Assembly (NCBI GenBank): GCA_905236775.1
Contig: CAJOOM010000076.1
Span: forward strand, 1 to 36,737
Reading direction: 5' to 3'
Source of the DNA: Candidatus Gastranaerophilales bacterium
GTDB taxonomy: Bacteria; Cyanobacteriota; Vampirovibrionia; Gastranaerophilales; Gastranaerophilaceae
Length of the DNA: 36,737 bases
Part shown: piece after piece, positions 1 through 7,388 of the stretch
Numbering within the stretch: the first letter of the stretch is position 1
Layout: each line of letters starts with the position of its first letter
Notes under the pieces: generated by a model
What the model was told of the DNA's origin: nothing
What the model saw: the letters and a program-made list of their open reading frames with translations, nothing else
The model's database searches: none
Program-made: the position numbers and the translations under genes

Positions 1-3000
1 AGCTGACTCAGGATACTTAACAAGACGTTTGGTTGACGTTGCACAAGACGTTATTATCCGTGCAGAAGATTGCGGCGGAGATAAATATATTAACATGAAG
101 CCCATTATGGATGGTGACGCAATTATTGTTCCATTGGTAGACAGATTATTAGGTAGAACTGTTGCTCAAGATATTTATGATGAAGACGGAAAGACACTTC
201 TAGTATCTAAAAATACTACAATTGACAGAAAAGATATCAAGAAAATATCTCATTTAAATCTAACAGAACTAAAGGTTCGTTCCGGTTTAACTTGTTCTCT
301 TGAATATGGTGTATGTCAAAAATGTTACGGCTGGGCGCTTACTTCACAAAAACTTGTTGATGTTGGTGAAGCTATAGGTATTATTGCAGCTCAATCAATC
401 GGTGAACCTGGTACACAATTAACAATGAGAACATTCCACACAGGTGGTGCTGTTGGTGTTAAAGAAGCAACAAAAGAAATTCACTCACCGGTAGCAGGTA
501 CAGTTGAATCTAAGCTTAAGACAAGAGAACTTAGAACTCGTCACGGTGATGTTGTAAGGGTTTCTATATATGAAGCAGATATCGAAATTAAGTCTGGTAA
601 GAAATCAGAAAAAGTTCATATTCCTGCCGGTGCAACAGTATTCTTTGAAGATGGTTTAAATATTGAAAAAGACTACAAATTGGCTGAATTTAAACCTTCA
701 TCGAATGAGTCTCGTTTGACAGAAAAAGCTACAAAAGATATTAATGCTGATATCTCAGGTATGGTGTTATTTGAGGACTTCGTGGCTGATGAAAAGAAAG
801 ACAGACAAGGTAATATTTCTAGAACTGCCAATAAAAACGGTATTGTTTGGGTAATTGGCGGCGATGTTTATAATCTACCAGGTGGTTCAAAAATATTGGT
901 TAAAGATGAACAAAATGTTAAGGCAGGTGACAGACTTGCTGAAACATTAATAATCTCTGAACACGGTGGTGAAGTTCGTTATGGTGAAGATTTAGTTGTA
1001 GAAGAAATTAAATCAGGTAAGGGTAAAATCAATAAGATTGTTTCTGGTAAAGAAATAACAATTGTAATTGCTTCTCTTGCCCCTTCTAATGCTAAGTTTG
1101 AGCAAACCAAGAAAGAACAATTATGGACTGTTAAGAAATCTGATGAAAAATATATCGTAAAAGCTCCTGTTGATACAACAGTTGAAAACGGTATGATTAT
1201 AGCGGAACTTATAGATGATGAATGTTCAGTTTCATCAAGTGGTGAAATTAAATATTTAGACATAGAAGTTGACGAAAATCAAATTGTAACAAAACCTGGT
1301 AACATTGTATTCGTTCCGGAAGAAGTTCATCAGATTAACAAAGATGCAACCTTAAAAATGGTTGATAATGGTACTTTCGTTACTGCAGGTACAGAAGTAG
1401 TTAAAGATGTATACTGTCATATAGATGGTGTCGTTGAATTTAAAGAATTTAATGGTGTAATTCATGAAATTACTGTTCGTCCTGGAGAGGTTCATACTCT
1501 TTCAAGTATGTCAGAACTTAAGGTAGAAGAAGGTTCTGTTGTAGAAGCAGGAACTACTATTGCAAAAGGTATCAAAGTTAAAGAAGCTTCAATGGTTACT
1601 TTAATGGAAATGGATTTTGACGACCTTGACATTGATGATTTGGACGAAGAAATTGATACAACTTCTCTAGAAGAAGAAACTTTAGAAGATAAACCTGTTC
1701 AAATTCTGGTAAGACCAGTACAAACAATTTACGTTGAACCTAAAGATGTTACAATAAAATTTGACTCGACAGATGAACTCATTAGTATCGTTCCTGTAAC
1801 GCAACTTCAATATAAAGACGGTGCAAGAGTTCGTAACTTAGATGGTGCAACTTTAACAAGAACATCTTTGGTTCTTCAAATGCAAGGCTACTTGTCTCAC
1901 TTAAAAGGACTTGTTGAACTTGACGATAAAGGAAATCTTAAGATTGTTGTGTTGGAAACATTAATTGTAAGACGTGAACTGGAAGGCAATTCTAAATTAA
2001 ATAGTTCTTTACAAACAGAACTATTGGTTAAAAATGGCGATGTAATTGAGGCTAAGACCCCTGTTGCTAAAACTGATGTGTTAGCTTTAAATGATGGTTC
2101 TGCTTCAATAAAAGGTGATTCAACAGAAGCAAGAAGATTACTGGTAAATTGTTCTAATTATGAAACAACAATTAGCACAAAGAATAAACCTACTGTTAAG
2201 AAAGGTGCGTTTATAAAACTTGATACTGAACTTGCTTCATCTGGTGAAGTTGCTACTGTATCAGGTAAAATTGTTGACGTAGATACTAAGTCTGTAACTA
2301 TTAGAAATGGACGTCCTTACTTAATTAGTCCAGGTACAATGTTACAGGTTGAGGAATGCGCTCTCGTTCAACACGGTGATATGTTAGCATCACTTGTATT
2401 TGAAAGAGAAAAAACAGGCGATATTGTTCAAGGTTTACCAAGAGTTGAAGAACTTCTTGAAGCTCGTAAACCTAAAGATTGCGCTATCTTAGCTGAATAT
2501 GACGGTACTGCTAAGATTGAAATTGAAGATGATGTTCCGAGATTATATCTTGTTTCAGATGAAGGTACATCAACTGAGATTAAGTTTGCAATTGATGCAA
2601 GTATCGTTGTCACAAACGGTCAAAAGATTAAGAAAGGTCAGCCTTTAACAAGTGGACCTCTCAATCCGCATGATATTATTAGATTATGCGGACCGGAAGA
2701 AGCTCAACAGTACTTAGTAGATGAAGTACAACGTGTTTACCGTTCACAAGGTGTTGAAATTGCTGATAAGCACGTAGAAATCATTGTACGTCAAATGACT
2801 AAGAAAGTAAGAGTAGTAGATTCAGGCGATACAAATTTACTACCAGGTGAGTTAGTTGAAGTTCAAACTTTTGAAAATGAAAATAAAGCTGTAAGAGAAC
2901 ATGGTGGACAAGAAGCTGTTTGTGAGTACATGCTATTAGGTATTACAAAAGCTTCCTTGAATACTGAATCCTTTATTTCAGCTGCATCGTTCCAAGAAAC

Positions 3001-3268
3001 TACAAGAATCTTGACTGAAGCTGCTGTTGACGGCAAAAAAGATTTGCTTAGAGGTTTGAAAGAAAACGTAATTATTGGTAGATTAATTCCTGCTGGTACA
3101 GGATACCATCACTTAACATTTGCTAGCGAGGAACGTGATAAAGAAGCTCAAAAACGAGCTGCTCAACGTAACCAAGCAAGAAAACCATCTGCTATATTGG
3201 AAGAAATTGAAGGAATGTTTGGTGCTCCTGAACTTACTGCCGGTAATGATACTATAGTAGAGGAATAA
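1..3268 (+). CDS. rpoC2: DNA-directed RNA polymerase beta'-type subunit, C-terminal part (RpoC2), 5' truncated by window edge
   Basis: Catalytic subunit of RNA polymerase. The frame is open from base 2, reading ADSGYLTRRLVDVAQDV, so the TTG listed at 29 is internal and the gene starts outside the window. Counting from that TTG, four cysteines (C15, C89, C96, C99; LTCSLEYGVCQKC) form the known beta' zinc site. The trigger-loop N-terminal half (QSIGEPGTQLTMRTFHTGG) lies near residue 120-140. Its C-terminal half (DIVQGLPRVEELLEARKP) appears only near residue 798. The roughly 650 residues between them are repeated beta-rich sandwich-barrel-hybrid-like segments with an acidic patch (DDLDIDDLDEE). 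An SI3 insertion of this size is characteristic of cyanobacterial RpoC2; the E. coli one is about 190 residues. Whether rpoC is split into rpoC1/rpoC2 here cannot be seen. A strong terminator follows. Confidence 0.95.
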   Translation, partial: ADSGYLTRRLVDVAQDVIIRAEDCGGDKYINMKPIMDGDAIIVPLVDRLLGRTVAQDIYDEDGKTLLVSKNTTIDRKDIKKISHLNLTELKVRSGLTCSLEYGVCQKCYGWALTSQKLVDVGEAIGIIAAQSIGEPGTQLTMRTFHTGGAVGVKEATKEIHSPVAGTVESKLKTRELRTRHGDVVRVSIYEADIEIKSGKKSEKVHIPAGATVFFEDGLNIEKDYKLAEFKPSSNESRLTEKATKDINADISGMVLFEDFVADEKKDRQGNISRTANKNGIVWVIGGDVYNLPGGSKILVKDEQNVKAGDRLAETLIISEHGGEVRYGEDLVVEEIKSGKGKINKIVSGKEITIVIASLAPSNAKFEQTKKEQLWTVKKSDEKYIVKAPVDTTVENGMIIAELIDDECSVSSSGEIKYLDIEVDENQIVTKPGNIVFVPEEVHQINKDATLKMVDNGTFVTAGTEVVKDVYCHIDGVVEFKEFNGVIHEITVRPGEVHTLSSMSELKVEEGSVVEAGTTIAKGIKVKEASMVTLMEMDFDDLDIDDLDEEIDTTSLEEETLEDKPVQILVRPVQTIYVEPKDVTIKFDSTDELISIVPVTQLQYKDGARVRNLDGATLTRTSLVLQMQGYLSHLKGLVELDDKGNLKIVVLETLIVRRELEGNSKLNSSLQTELLVKNGDVIEAKTPVAKTDVLALNDGSASIKGDSTEARRLLVNCSNYETTISTKNKPTVKKGAFIKLDTELASSGEVATVSGKIVDVDTKSVTIRNGRPYLISPGTMLQVEECALVQHGDMLASLVFEREKTGDIVQGLPRVEELLEARKPKDCAILAEYDGTAKIEIEDDVPRLYLVSDEGTSTEIKFAIDASIVVTNGQKIKKGQPLTSGPLNPHDIIRLCGPEEAQQYLVDEVQRVYRSQGVEIADKHVEIIVRQMTKKVRVVDSGDTNLLPGELVEVQTFENENKAVREHGGQEAVCEYMLLGITKASLNTESFISAASFQETTRILTEAAVDGKKDLLRGLKENVIIGRLIPAGTGYHHLTFASEERDKEAQKRAAQRNQARKPSAILEEIEGMFGAPELTAGNDTIVEE

Positions 3269-3293
3269 TTTAATTTATATATTACTAATTATA

Positions 3294-3323
3294 AAAAGAG
3301 AGTGAAAAAAATCACTCTCTTTT
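3294..3323 (+). terminator. Rho-independent terminator after rpoC2
   Basis: A 12-bp perfect stem, AAAAGAGAGTGA pairing with TCACTCTCTTTT around a 6-nt loop, lies 26 nt after the rpoC2 stop codon and ends in a T-rich arm. It separates the polymerase operon from the small-protein operon. The rest of the 307-bp gap to the next gene is AT-rich. It holds an isolated TATAAT at 3351 without a convincing -35 box, and the sigma-28-type promoter at 3514. Confidence 0.85.
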
Positions 3324-3513
3324 GTTGTTAAAAACAATCGTAAAATATGTTATAATATAATAAGTAAACGAATATGAGAATTAATAAAAATACTAATACA
3401 TTATATGTCTTGAAAAATTAAATTTTATTAAGATTTGTAAATCTAAAAATTCAATCTATAAGCGGGTTTAAGCCATACTTTACAAAAATTTACAAAAAAT
3501 TATTATATGAAAT

Positions 3514-3540
3514 TAAAGTTTTTAAAAATTTTGCCGATAT
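3514..3540 (+). promoter_or_regulatory. Sigma-28 (FliA/SigD)-type promoter
   Basis: TAAAGTTT (3514-3521), then exactly 11 nt, then GCCGATAT (3533-3540). The classical sigma-28 consensus is TAAAGTTT-N11-GCCGATAA, so 15 of 16 box positions match with the correct spacing. The start codon of the first small gene lies 36 nt downstream behind an AAGGAG site. An equally good copy occurs at 22488. No sigma factor or flagellar gene is visible in the window. Confidence 0.85.
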
Positions 3541-3575
3541 ATATAGTAAGAAAAAGATAATTTAAGGAGTCCAAA

Positions 3576-3740
3576 ATGCAAAATAGTATAAGCGGTAATC
3601 TAAAAAATTATGACAATTTTATGTTTAACTTTAGAAATGAAACAACTGAAAGAGCAATAAAAGAAGAGTCTTCTGTAAAGAGATGTACTTTAGCTTATGA
3701 ATTTATATTAGATAATAGTGAATTGCAGAATATTAAGTAA
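3576..3740 (+). CDS. Unknown small protein, 54 aa, first gene of a sigma-28-type operon
   Basis: Too short for the ORF track. ATG at 3576 follows AAGGAG with 6-nt spacing, and the frame runs 54 codons to TAA. The product begins MQNSISGNLKNYDNFMFNF. It is polar and charged, with one Cys and no signal peptide or membrane segment. I recognise no family. Its support is a near-consensus promoter 36 nt upstream, a good ribosome-binding site, and tight spacing (11 nt) to the next small gene, with one terminator after the third gene. The leader (AAGGAGtCCAAAATG) resembles that of the 67-residue gene at 35117. Confidence 0.7.
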   Translation: MQNSISGNLKNYDNFMFNFRNETTERAIKEESSVKRCTLAYEFILDNSELQNIK

Positions 3741-3751
3741 GGAATCGGATT

Positions 3752-4060
3752 ATGGAATTTAACAAATTTAACATGTATGCGTACAATATGGGAGCTGGTG
3801 GAATTGCACAGGCTCTTGATGAAGTAGATATCTGTCGTCAAGATTTAATGCGTATGACTGAATATGAAGATGTAAAAAACTTTATAACAAGAAAATTCGG
3901 TGAATTTGAAGGTAAAAAATGGGTAAAATATCCTGAATTAAACAAGCATGTATATCTATATAAAGACGATGAAAAAGTTGAATTCTGTGCCCTAAAAAAT
4001 AAAAAACAATATTGGGGCAGAGGATGGAAATTAGAAGAAGTAACCAACGAAAATAAATAA
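3752..4060 (+). CDS. Unknown protein, 102 aa, second gene of the small-protein operon
   Basis: ATG at 3752 is preceded by AAGGAA. The product is soluble and rich in Lys, Glu and aromatic residues, with no signal peptide or membrane segment. The N-terminal part (FNMYAYNMGAGGIAQALDEV) is followed by a charged helical stretch. The C-terminal half is aromatic-rich (EFEGKKWVKYPELNKHVYLY, then QYWGRGWKLEE), suggesting a small alpha/beta domain. I do not recognise the family. It lies 11 nt after the 54-aa gene and 34 nt before the 47-aa gene. The minus-strand ORFs listed across it are shadows. Confidence 0.75.
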   Translation: MEFNKFNMYAYNMGAGGIAQALDEVDICRQDLMRMTEYEDVKNFITRKFGEFEGKKWVKYPELNKHVYLYKDDEKVEFCALKNKKQYWGRGWKLEEVTNENK

Positions 4061-4094
4061 TTTTAAGTAAACACGACAAATAAGGAGATCTTTA

Positions 4095-4238
4095 ATGAGT
4101 ATTAATGTAAACAACACTAATCGTATCTTCACCCAACAAGTAGATTCACAAAAAGACGTACAAAAAGATGATACAAAAAAATTTCAAACAGTTATATATG
4201 ATGCTGTAGCACCACAAATTCCTGATGATTTAAAATAA
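4095..4238 (+). CDS. Unknown small protein, 47 aa, third gene of the small-protein operon
   Basis: Not in the ORF track. ATG at 4095 is preceded by TAAGGAG with 8-nt spacing, and the frame has 47 codons to TAA at 4236. The product begins MSINVNNTNRIFTQQV, has a Gln/Lys/Asp-rich middle and ends APQIPDDLK. It looks disordered. Its start resembles the N-termini of two other unknown proteins here (MSLGVNNVT at 22579 and MLTINSTN at 21150), which could be a shared targeting or export tag; that is inference. A perfect terminator follows 18 nt downstream. Confidence 0.65.
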   Translation: MSINVNNTNRIFTQQVDSQKDVQKDDTKKFQTVIYDAVAPQIPDDLK

Positions 4239-4256
4239 AATGTATAACATAAAATG

Positions 4257-4292
4257 AAAGAGATAACTAAGCTTTATCTTAGTTATCTCTTT
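4257..4292 (+). terminator. Terminator of the small-protein operon
   Basis: A 15-bp perfect inverted repeat, AAAGAGATAACTAAG against CTTAGTTATCTCTTT, around a 6-nt loop. The arm ends in T-rich sequence (TTTCTT). It closes the three-gene unit and separates it from gltX. Confidence 0.85.
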
Positions 4293-4386
4293 CTTGTGCA
4301 ATAAGCTATTTTTATACCATTTTAAACATCTTTTTTATTTTTATGCAATAATATATATGTAATTTAATTAAGGAAGGAATATAAAT

Positions 4387-5862
4387 ATGTCAGAAGTACG
4401 AGTTAGAATTGCCCCTTCTCCAAGCGGTAACTTACATATAGGTACAGCTAGAACGGCTTTATTTAATTATTTATTTGCTAAAAAAAATAATGGTAAGTTT
4501 GTGTTAAGAATAGAAGACACTGATGCTGAAAGAACATCACAAGAGTATGTTGACAATATTTTTGATTCTCTTAAAGCTTTAGGTTTAAATTGGGATGAGG
4601 GTCCTGATGTTGGTGGTGATTATGGTCCATACACACAATCTCAACGTTTTGACATCTATCCAAAATATGTTAAACAGCTTTTAGATTCAGGCTTCGCCTA
4701 TGAATGTTTCTGTACCCCAGAAGAGCTAGAAGCAGAAAAAGAAGAAGCAACTGCCGCAAAAAAGGCATATGTTTACTCTAAAAAATGTGAAAATTTAACA
4801 GAAGAAGAAAAAGAAAAGCTAAGAGCAGAAGGGAGAAAGCCTGCTATAAGATTTAATATTGCTAAAGCTCAAAAAGCATTCCACGATACTTCAATATTAG
4901 AATTTGATGATTTAGTAAAAGGGAAATTACATGTTGATACCAACTTGATTGGTGATTTTGTAATAATGAAATCAAATGGAGCACCAACTTATAACTTTGC
5001 GGTTGTAATTGATGATGCTTTAATGAAAATATCGCACGTTATTAGGGGTGAAGACCACATTTCTAATACTTATAAACAAATATTAATCTTTGAAGCTTTA
5101 GGATTTGAAGTTCCGAGATTCGGTCACTTGGGTATGATTTTAGCTCCGGATAGAAGTAAACTGTCAAAAAGACACGGCGCAACAGCAGTTTCTGATTTTG
5201 TTAAAGAAGGGTATTTGACTGATGCACTAATTAACTTTGTAGCTCTTTTAGGCTGGGCACCATCTGACGGTCAAGAAATAAAAACTGTAGATGAGATTGC
5301 TCAAGACTTTAGAATAGGTGAAATTTCATCTTCAAATTCAATCTTTGAATATGATAAATTAAAATGGATGAATGGTCATTATATAAAAATGCTACCTATT
5401 GAAGAACTAAAAGAAAGGTTAAAACCTTATTTGACCAAATATAATTTGGATGAATTAGGTGATGAAAAATATACAAAAATGGTTGAGATAACTAGGGAGC
5501 CATTAACACTTCTTTCTGATATAACTGATGCAGTTCCTTACTTCTTTGGTAAAGATGTTCAAATTGATCCGGAAGCTCAAACAGGAACCCTTGATACAGA
5601 TGTAGCACAAAAAGTTCTTGTTGACTTCGTTAATAAAGCAAAAGGCTGGGATTGGACAGAAGAAAACTTACATGAAAAACTTGCGGATTTTCGTGCATAC
5701 TGGAAAGAAACAGCAGGAATAAAGCCAAAAGTTACAATGTGGGCGGTAAGAGCTGCAATAACAGGAAGAACTTGCGGTGCTGATATGGTAGGAATTCTTG
5801 ATATTCTTGGTAAAGAAACATCATTATATAGAGCAGAAAAAGCAATAAAAGTTTCTGTTTAA
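4387..5862 (+). CDS. gltX: Glutamate--tRNA ligase (GluRS)
   Basis: Class I aminoacyl-tRNA synthetase that charges tRNA-Glu with glutamate in the cytoplasm. The HIGH motif is HIGT at residues 17-20 within RIAPSPSGNLHIGTARTALF. The KMSKS-type loop is KLSKRHGA near residue 258. The first catalytic segment has the usual RIEDTD. The C-terminal half (from about residue 330) is the helical anticodon-binding part. Length 491 aa is normal for the family. ATG is preceded by AAGGAAGG. It is a single gene between two terminators. Confidence 0.97.
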   Translation: MSEVRVRIAPSPSGNLHIGTARTALFNYLFAKKNNGKFVLRIEDTDAERTSQEYVDNIFDSLKALGLNWDEGPDVGGDYGPYTQSQRFDIYPKYVKQLLDSGFAYECFCTPEELEAEKEEATAAKKAYVYSKKCENLTEEEKEKLRAEGRKPAIRFNIAKAQKAFHDTSILEFDDLVKGKLHVDTNLIGDFVIMKSNGAPTYNFAVVIDDALMKISHVIRGEDHISNTYKQILIFEALGFEVPRFGHLGMILAPDRSKLSKRHGATAVSDFVKEGYLTDALINFVALLGWAPSDGQEIKTVDEIAQDFRIGEISSSNSIFEYDKLKWMNGHYIKMLPIEELKERLKPYLTKYNLDELGDEKYTKMVEITREPLTLLSDITDAVPYFFGKDVQIDPEAQTGTLDTDVAQKVLVDFVNKAKGWDWTEENLHEKLADFRAYWKETAGIKPKVTMWAVRAAITGRTCGADMVGILDILGKETSLYRAEKAIKVSV

Positions 5863-5880
5863 TAAAGTGAATATTTTATA

Positions 5881-5916
5881 AAAAAGACTTTTGAATATTC
5901 AAAAGTCTTTTTTTTA
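5881..5916 (+). terminator. Terminator after gltX
   Basis: A perfect palindrome begins 18 nt after the gltX stop: AAAAAGACTTTTGAA with its complement TTCAAAAGTCTTTTT, closed by a minimal loop and followed by more T residues. Confidence 0.85.
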
Positions 5917-5961
5917 TGTAAATTTTAAAAAATAATAAAATTTTAAAAAATAGTAAATAAG

Positions 5962-5990
5962 TTTACATTTTCTAGAATGCTTGATAAAAT
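5962..5990 (+). promoter_or_regulatory. Sigma-70-type promoter abutting the methyltransferase start
   Basis: TTTACA (5962-5967), 17 nt, TAAAAT (5985-5990). The -10 box ends directly before the ATG at 5991, and there is no ribosome-binding site. A start point 6-7 nt after the -10 box would fall on or next to the second ATG (5997), so the mRNA may be leaderless. Confidence 0.55.
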
Positions 5991-7388
5991 ATGAATATGA
6001 GGGATTATGAACCATATTATACTGAGGATGGCTCTATAGGGCTTTATTCTTATGCTGATAAAGATGTGTATCATTCAAAATTTGGTGCCTTGACTGAAGC
6101 GTGGGAAAAGTTTGTCATACCGTCAGGAATTAGTTCACTTATAGACAATAAACAAAATATTAAAGTTTTGGATGTGTGTTATGGAATCGGGTACAACACA
6201 AAAGCTTTGATGAGTTTTATTATAAATAAAAATTTAAAACAAATTAAAAATAAAAATTTGATTGAAAAAATTAGATACTTCGTTTCGATACATACCAATA
6301 ATTTTTTTAAGAAAAAAGAGTCAGAGTTATTGGTATATAACGAATCGATAGATACCAATAATTCTTTATTTGAGAATTTAAAAATTGATTGTTTAGATAT
6401 TAATAAAGAGTTAATGAAATTATCACCATTTTTTAAAACAATAAAAACTCCGGGAGAAGTTTATGATAGTTTTGTTCCTCAAATTTTTACTTGCTTTGAT
6501 AGTTATTATAAGTTAAGAAAAATTTACGAAAATATTGCCTCAATATTTTATCCACGCAATAAGAAAACTATAAAAGAAAAGTTAGACATTAAGTTCAAAA
6601 ATATGCATATAGATAAGGAGTATAAAGTTAATGGTCTTGTAAATTATATTTTAATAAATAGCTTAAGCAAAAATTTTAAGAAGAATTATATCGACAATGA
6701 GTTGAAAAAAATATTAAAAGAAAGGCAAATTTCGAATTTTCTTGATAAATCTACAATTAGATATGCGCGATTTAATCAATTTTGGGAGTATAATTTATCA
6801 TCTGGAAACATTTTATCGACCTTCTTACATAATATATATTATAGGTACCTATCGAGTCGATATAAAAATATTAATTTTAAGAAAGCTGAACACCTATTTG
6901 ATGTAAATTTTTATCCTAACGATGCAAGAAAAACAATTAAAAAGCTTAAAGAGACATATGATTGTATTTTTTTGGATGCATTTACGTATACTCTAGCTCC
7001 TCAGTTATGGTCTGTAGAGTTTGTAAATGAATTATATGAACATTTAAACGATAACGGAGTAATTTTAACATATTCAAACTCCGCTCAAATAAGAAATACA
7101 TTTTTAGAAAATAATTTATTTGTAGGAAAAATTTATAATAAAAAACTTGGAAAATTTGTCGGTACTATAGCTTCTAAAAATAAATCTAAAATAAAATATC
7201 CTTTAACAAATTATGAACTTGGGTTATGCAACACAACAGCTGGAATTCCTTACCATGACCCAAATTTATCATTTTCTAAAAAAGAAATACTTGAATTTAG
7301 AGAGTATGAATTCAGACATAGCAATTTAATGAGTTCATCTAAATATATAAAAATAAGATCAATGAGGGAATCAAATGACGAAATATGA
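5991..7388 (+). CDS. MnmC/MnmD-like SAM-dependent tRNA methyltransferase with a large insertion
   Basis: The N-terminal segment (DGSIGLYSYADKDVYHS, then GALTEAWEKFV) and C-terminal segment (YDCIFLDAFTYTLAPQLWS, then GVILTYSNSAQIR) match the methyltransferase module of MnmC/MnmD. That module adds the last methyl group of 5-methylaminomethyl-2-thiouridine at the tRNA wobble base. SAM motif I is VLDVCYGIGYNT (about residues 59-70). The protein is 465 aa, whereas a stand-alone module is about 240. The excess lies between motif I and the LDAF motif. It includes an in-frame repeat (about residues 95-126) and a Lys/Asn/Ile-rich helical stretch. No good ribosome-binding site is visible; Met-3 (5997) may be the true start. 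The gene overlaps the next by 14 nt. Family assignment is fairly secure; exact substrate is inferred. Confidence 0.7.
   Translation: MNMRDYEPYYTEDGSIGLYSYADKDVYHSKFGALTEAWEKFVIPSGISSLIDNKQNIKVLDVCYGIGYNTKALMSFIINKNLKQIKNKNLIEKIRYFVSIHTNNFFKKKESELLVYNESIDTNNSLFENLKIDCLDINKELMKLSPFFKTIKTPGEVYDSFVPQIFTCFDSYYKLRKIYENIASIFYPRNKKTIKEKLDIKFKNMHIDKEYKVNGLVNYILINSLSKNFKKNYIDNELKKILKERQISNFLDKSTIRYARFNQFWEYNLSSGNILSTFLHNIYYRYLSSRYKNINFKKAEHLFDVNFYPNDARKTIKKLKETYDCIFLDAFTYTLAPQLWSVEFVNELYEHLNDNGVILTYSNSAQIRNTFLENNLFVGKIYNKKLGKFVGTIASKNKSKIKYPLTNYELGLCNTTAGIPYHDPNLSFSKKEILEFREYEFRHSNLMSSSKYIKIRSMRESNDEI
6273..6367 (+). repeat. Palindromic repeat element, copy 1, in frame inside the methyltransferase
   Basis: A 95-nt segment starting AGATACTTCG and ending ATAATTCTTT. 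It contains a half-palindrome (CGATACATACCAATAAT), an A/T spacer, and a nearly complete palindrome whose arms are TTATTGGTATATAACG and CGATAGATACCAATAA. The reverse complement of 7726-7817 aligns end to end with it; the terminal 40 nt match at 33 of 40 positions. It is read as RYFVSIHTNN...LLVYNESIDTNNS. A weaker trace (GGTACCTATCGAGTCGATA) lies at 6843 in the same gene. Confidence 0.75.

Noticed and set aside
3324-3513. Additional promoter or tRNA in the gap after rpoC2
   Set aside because: A lone TATAAT at 3351 lacks a well-spaced -35 box. No tRNA-like cloverleaf or T-loop sequence was found here or in other gaps.
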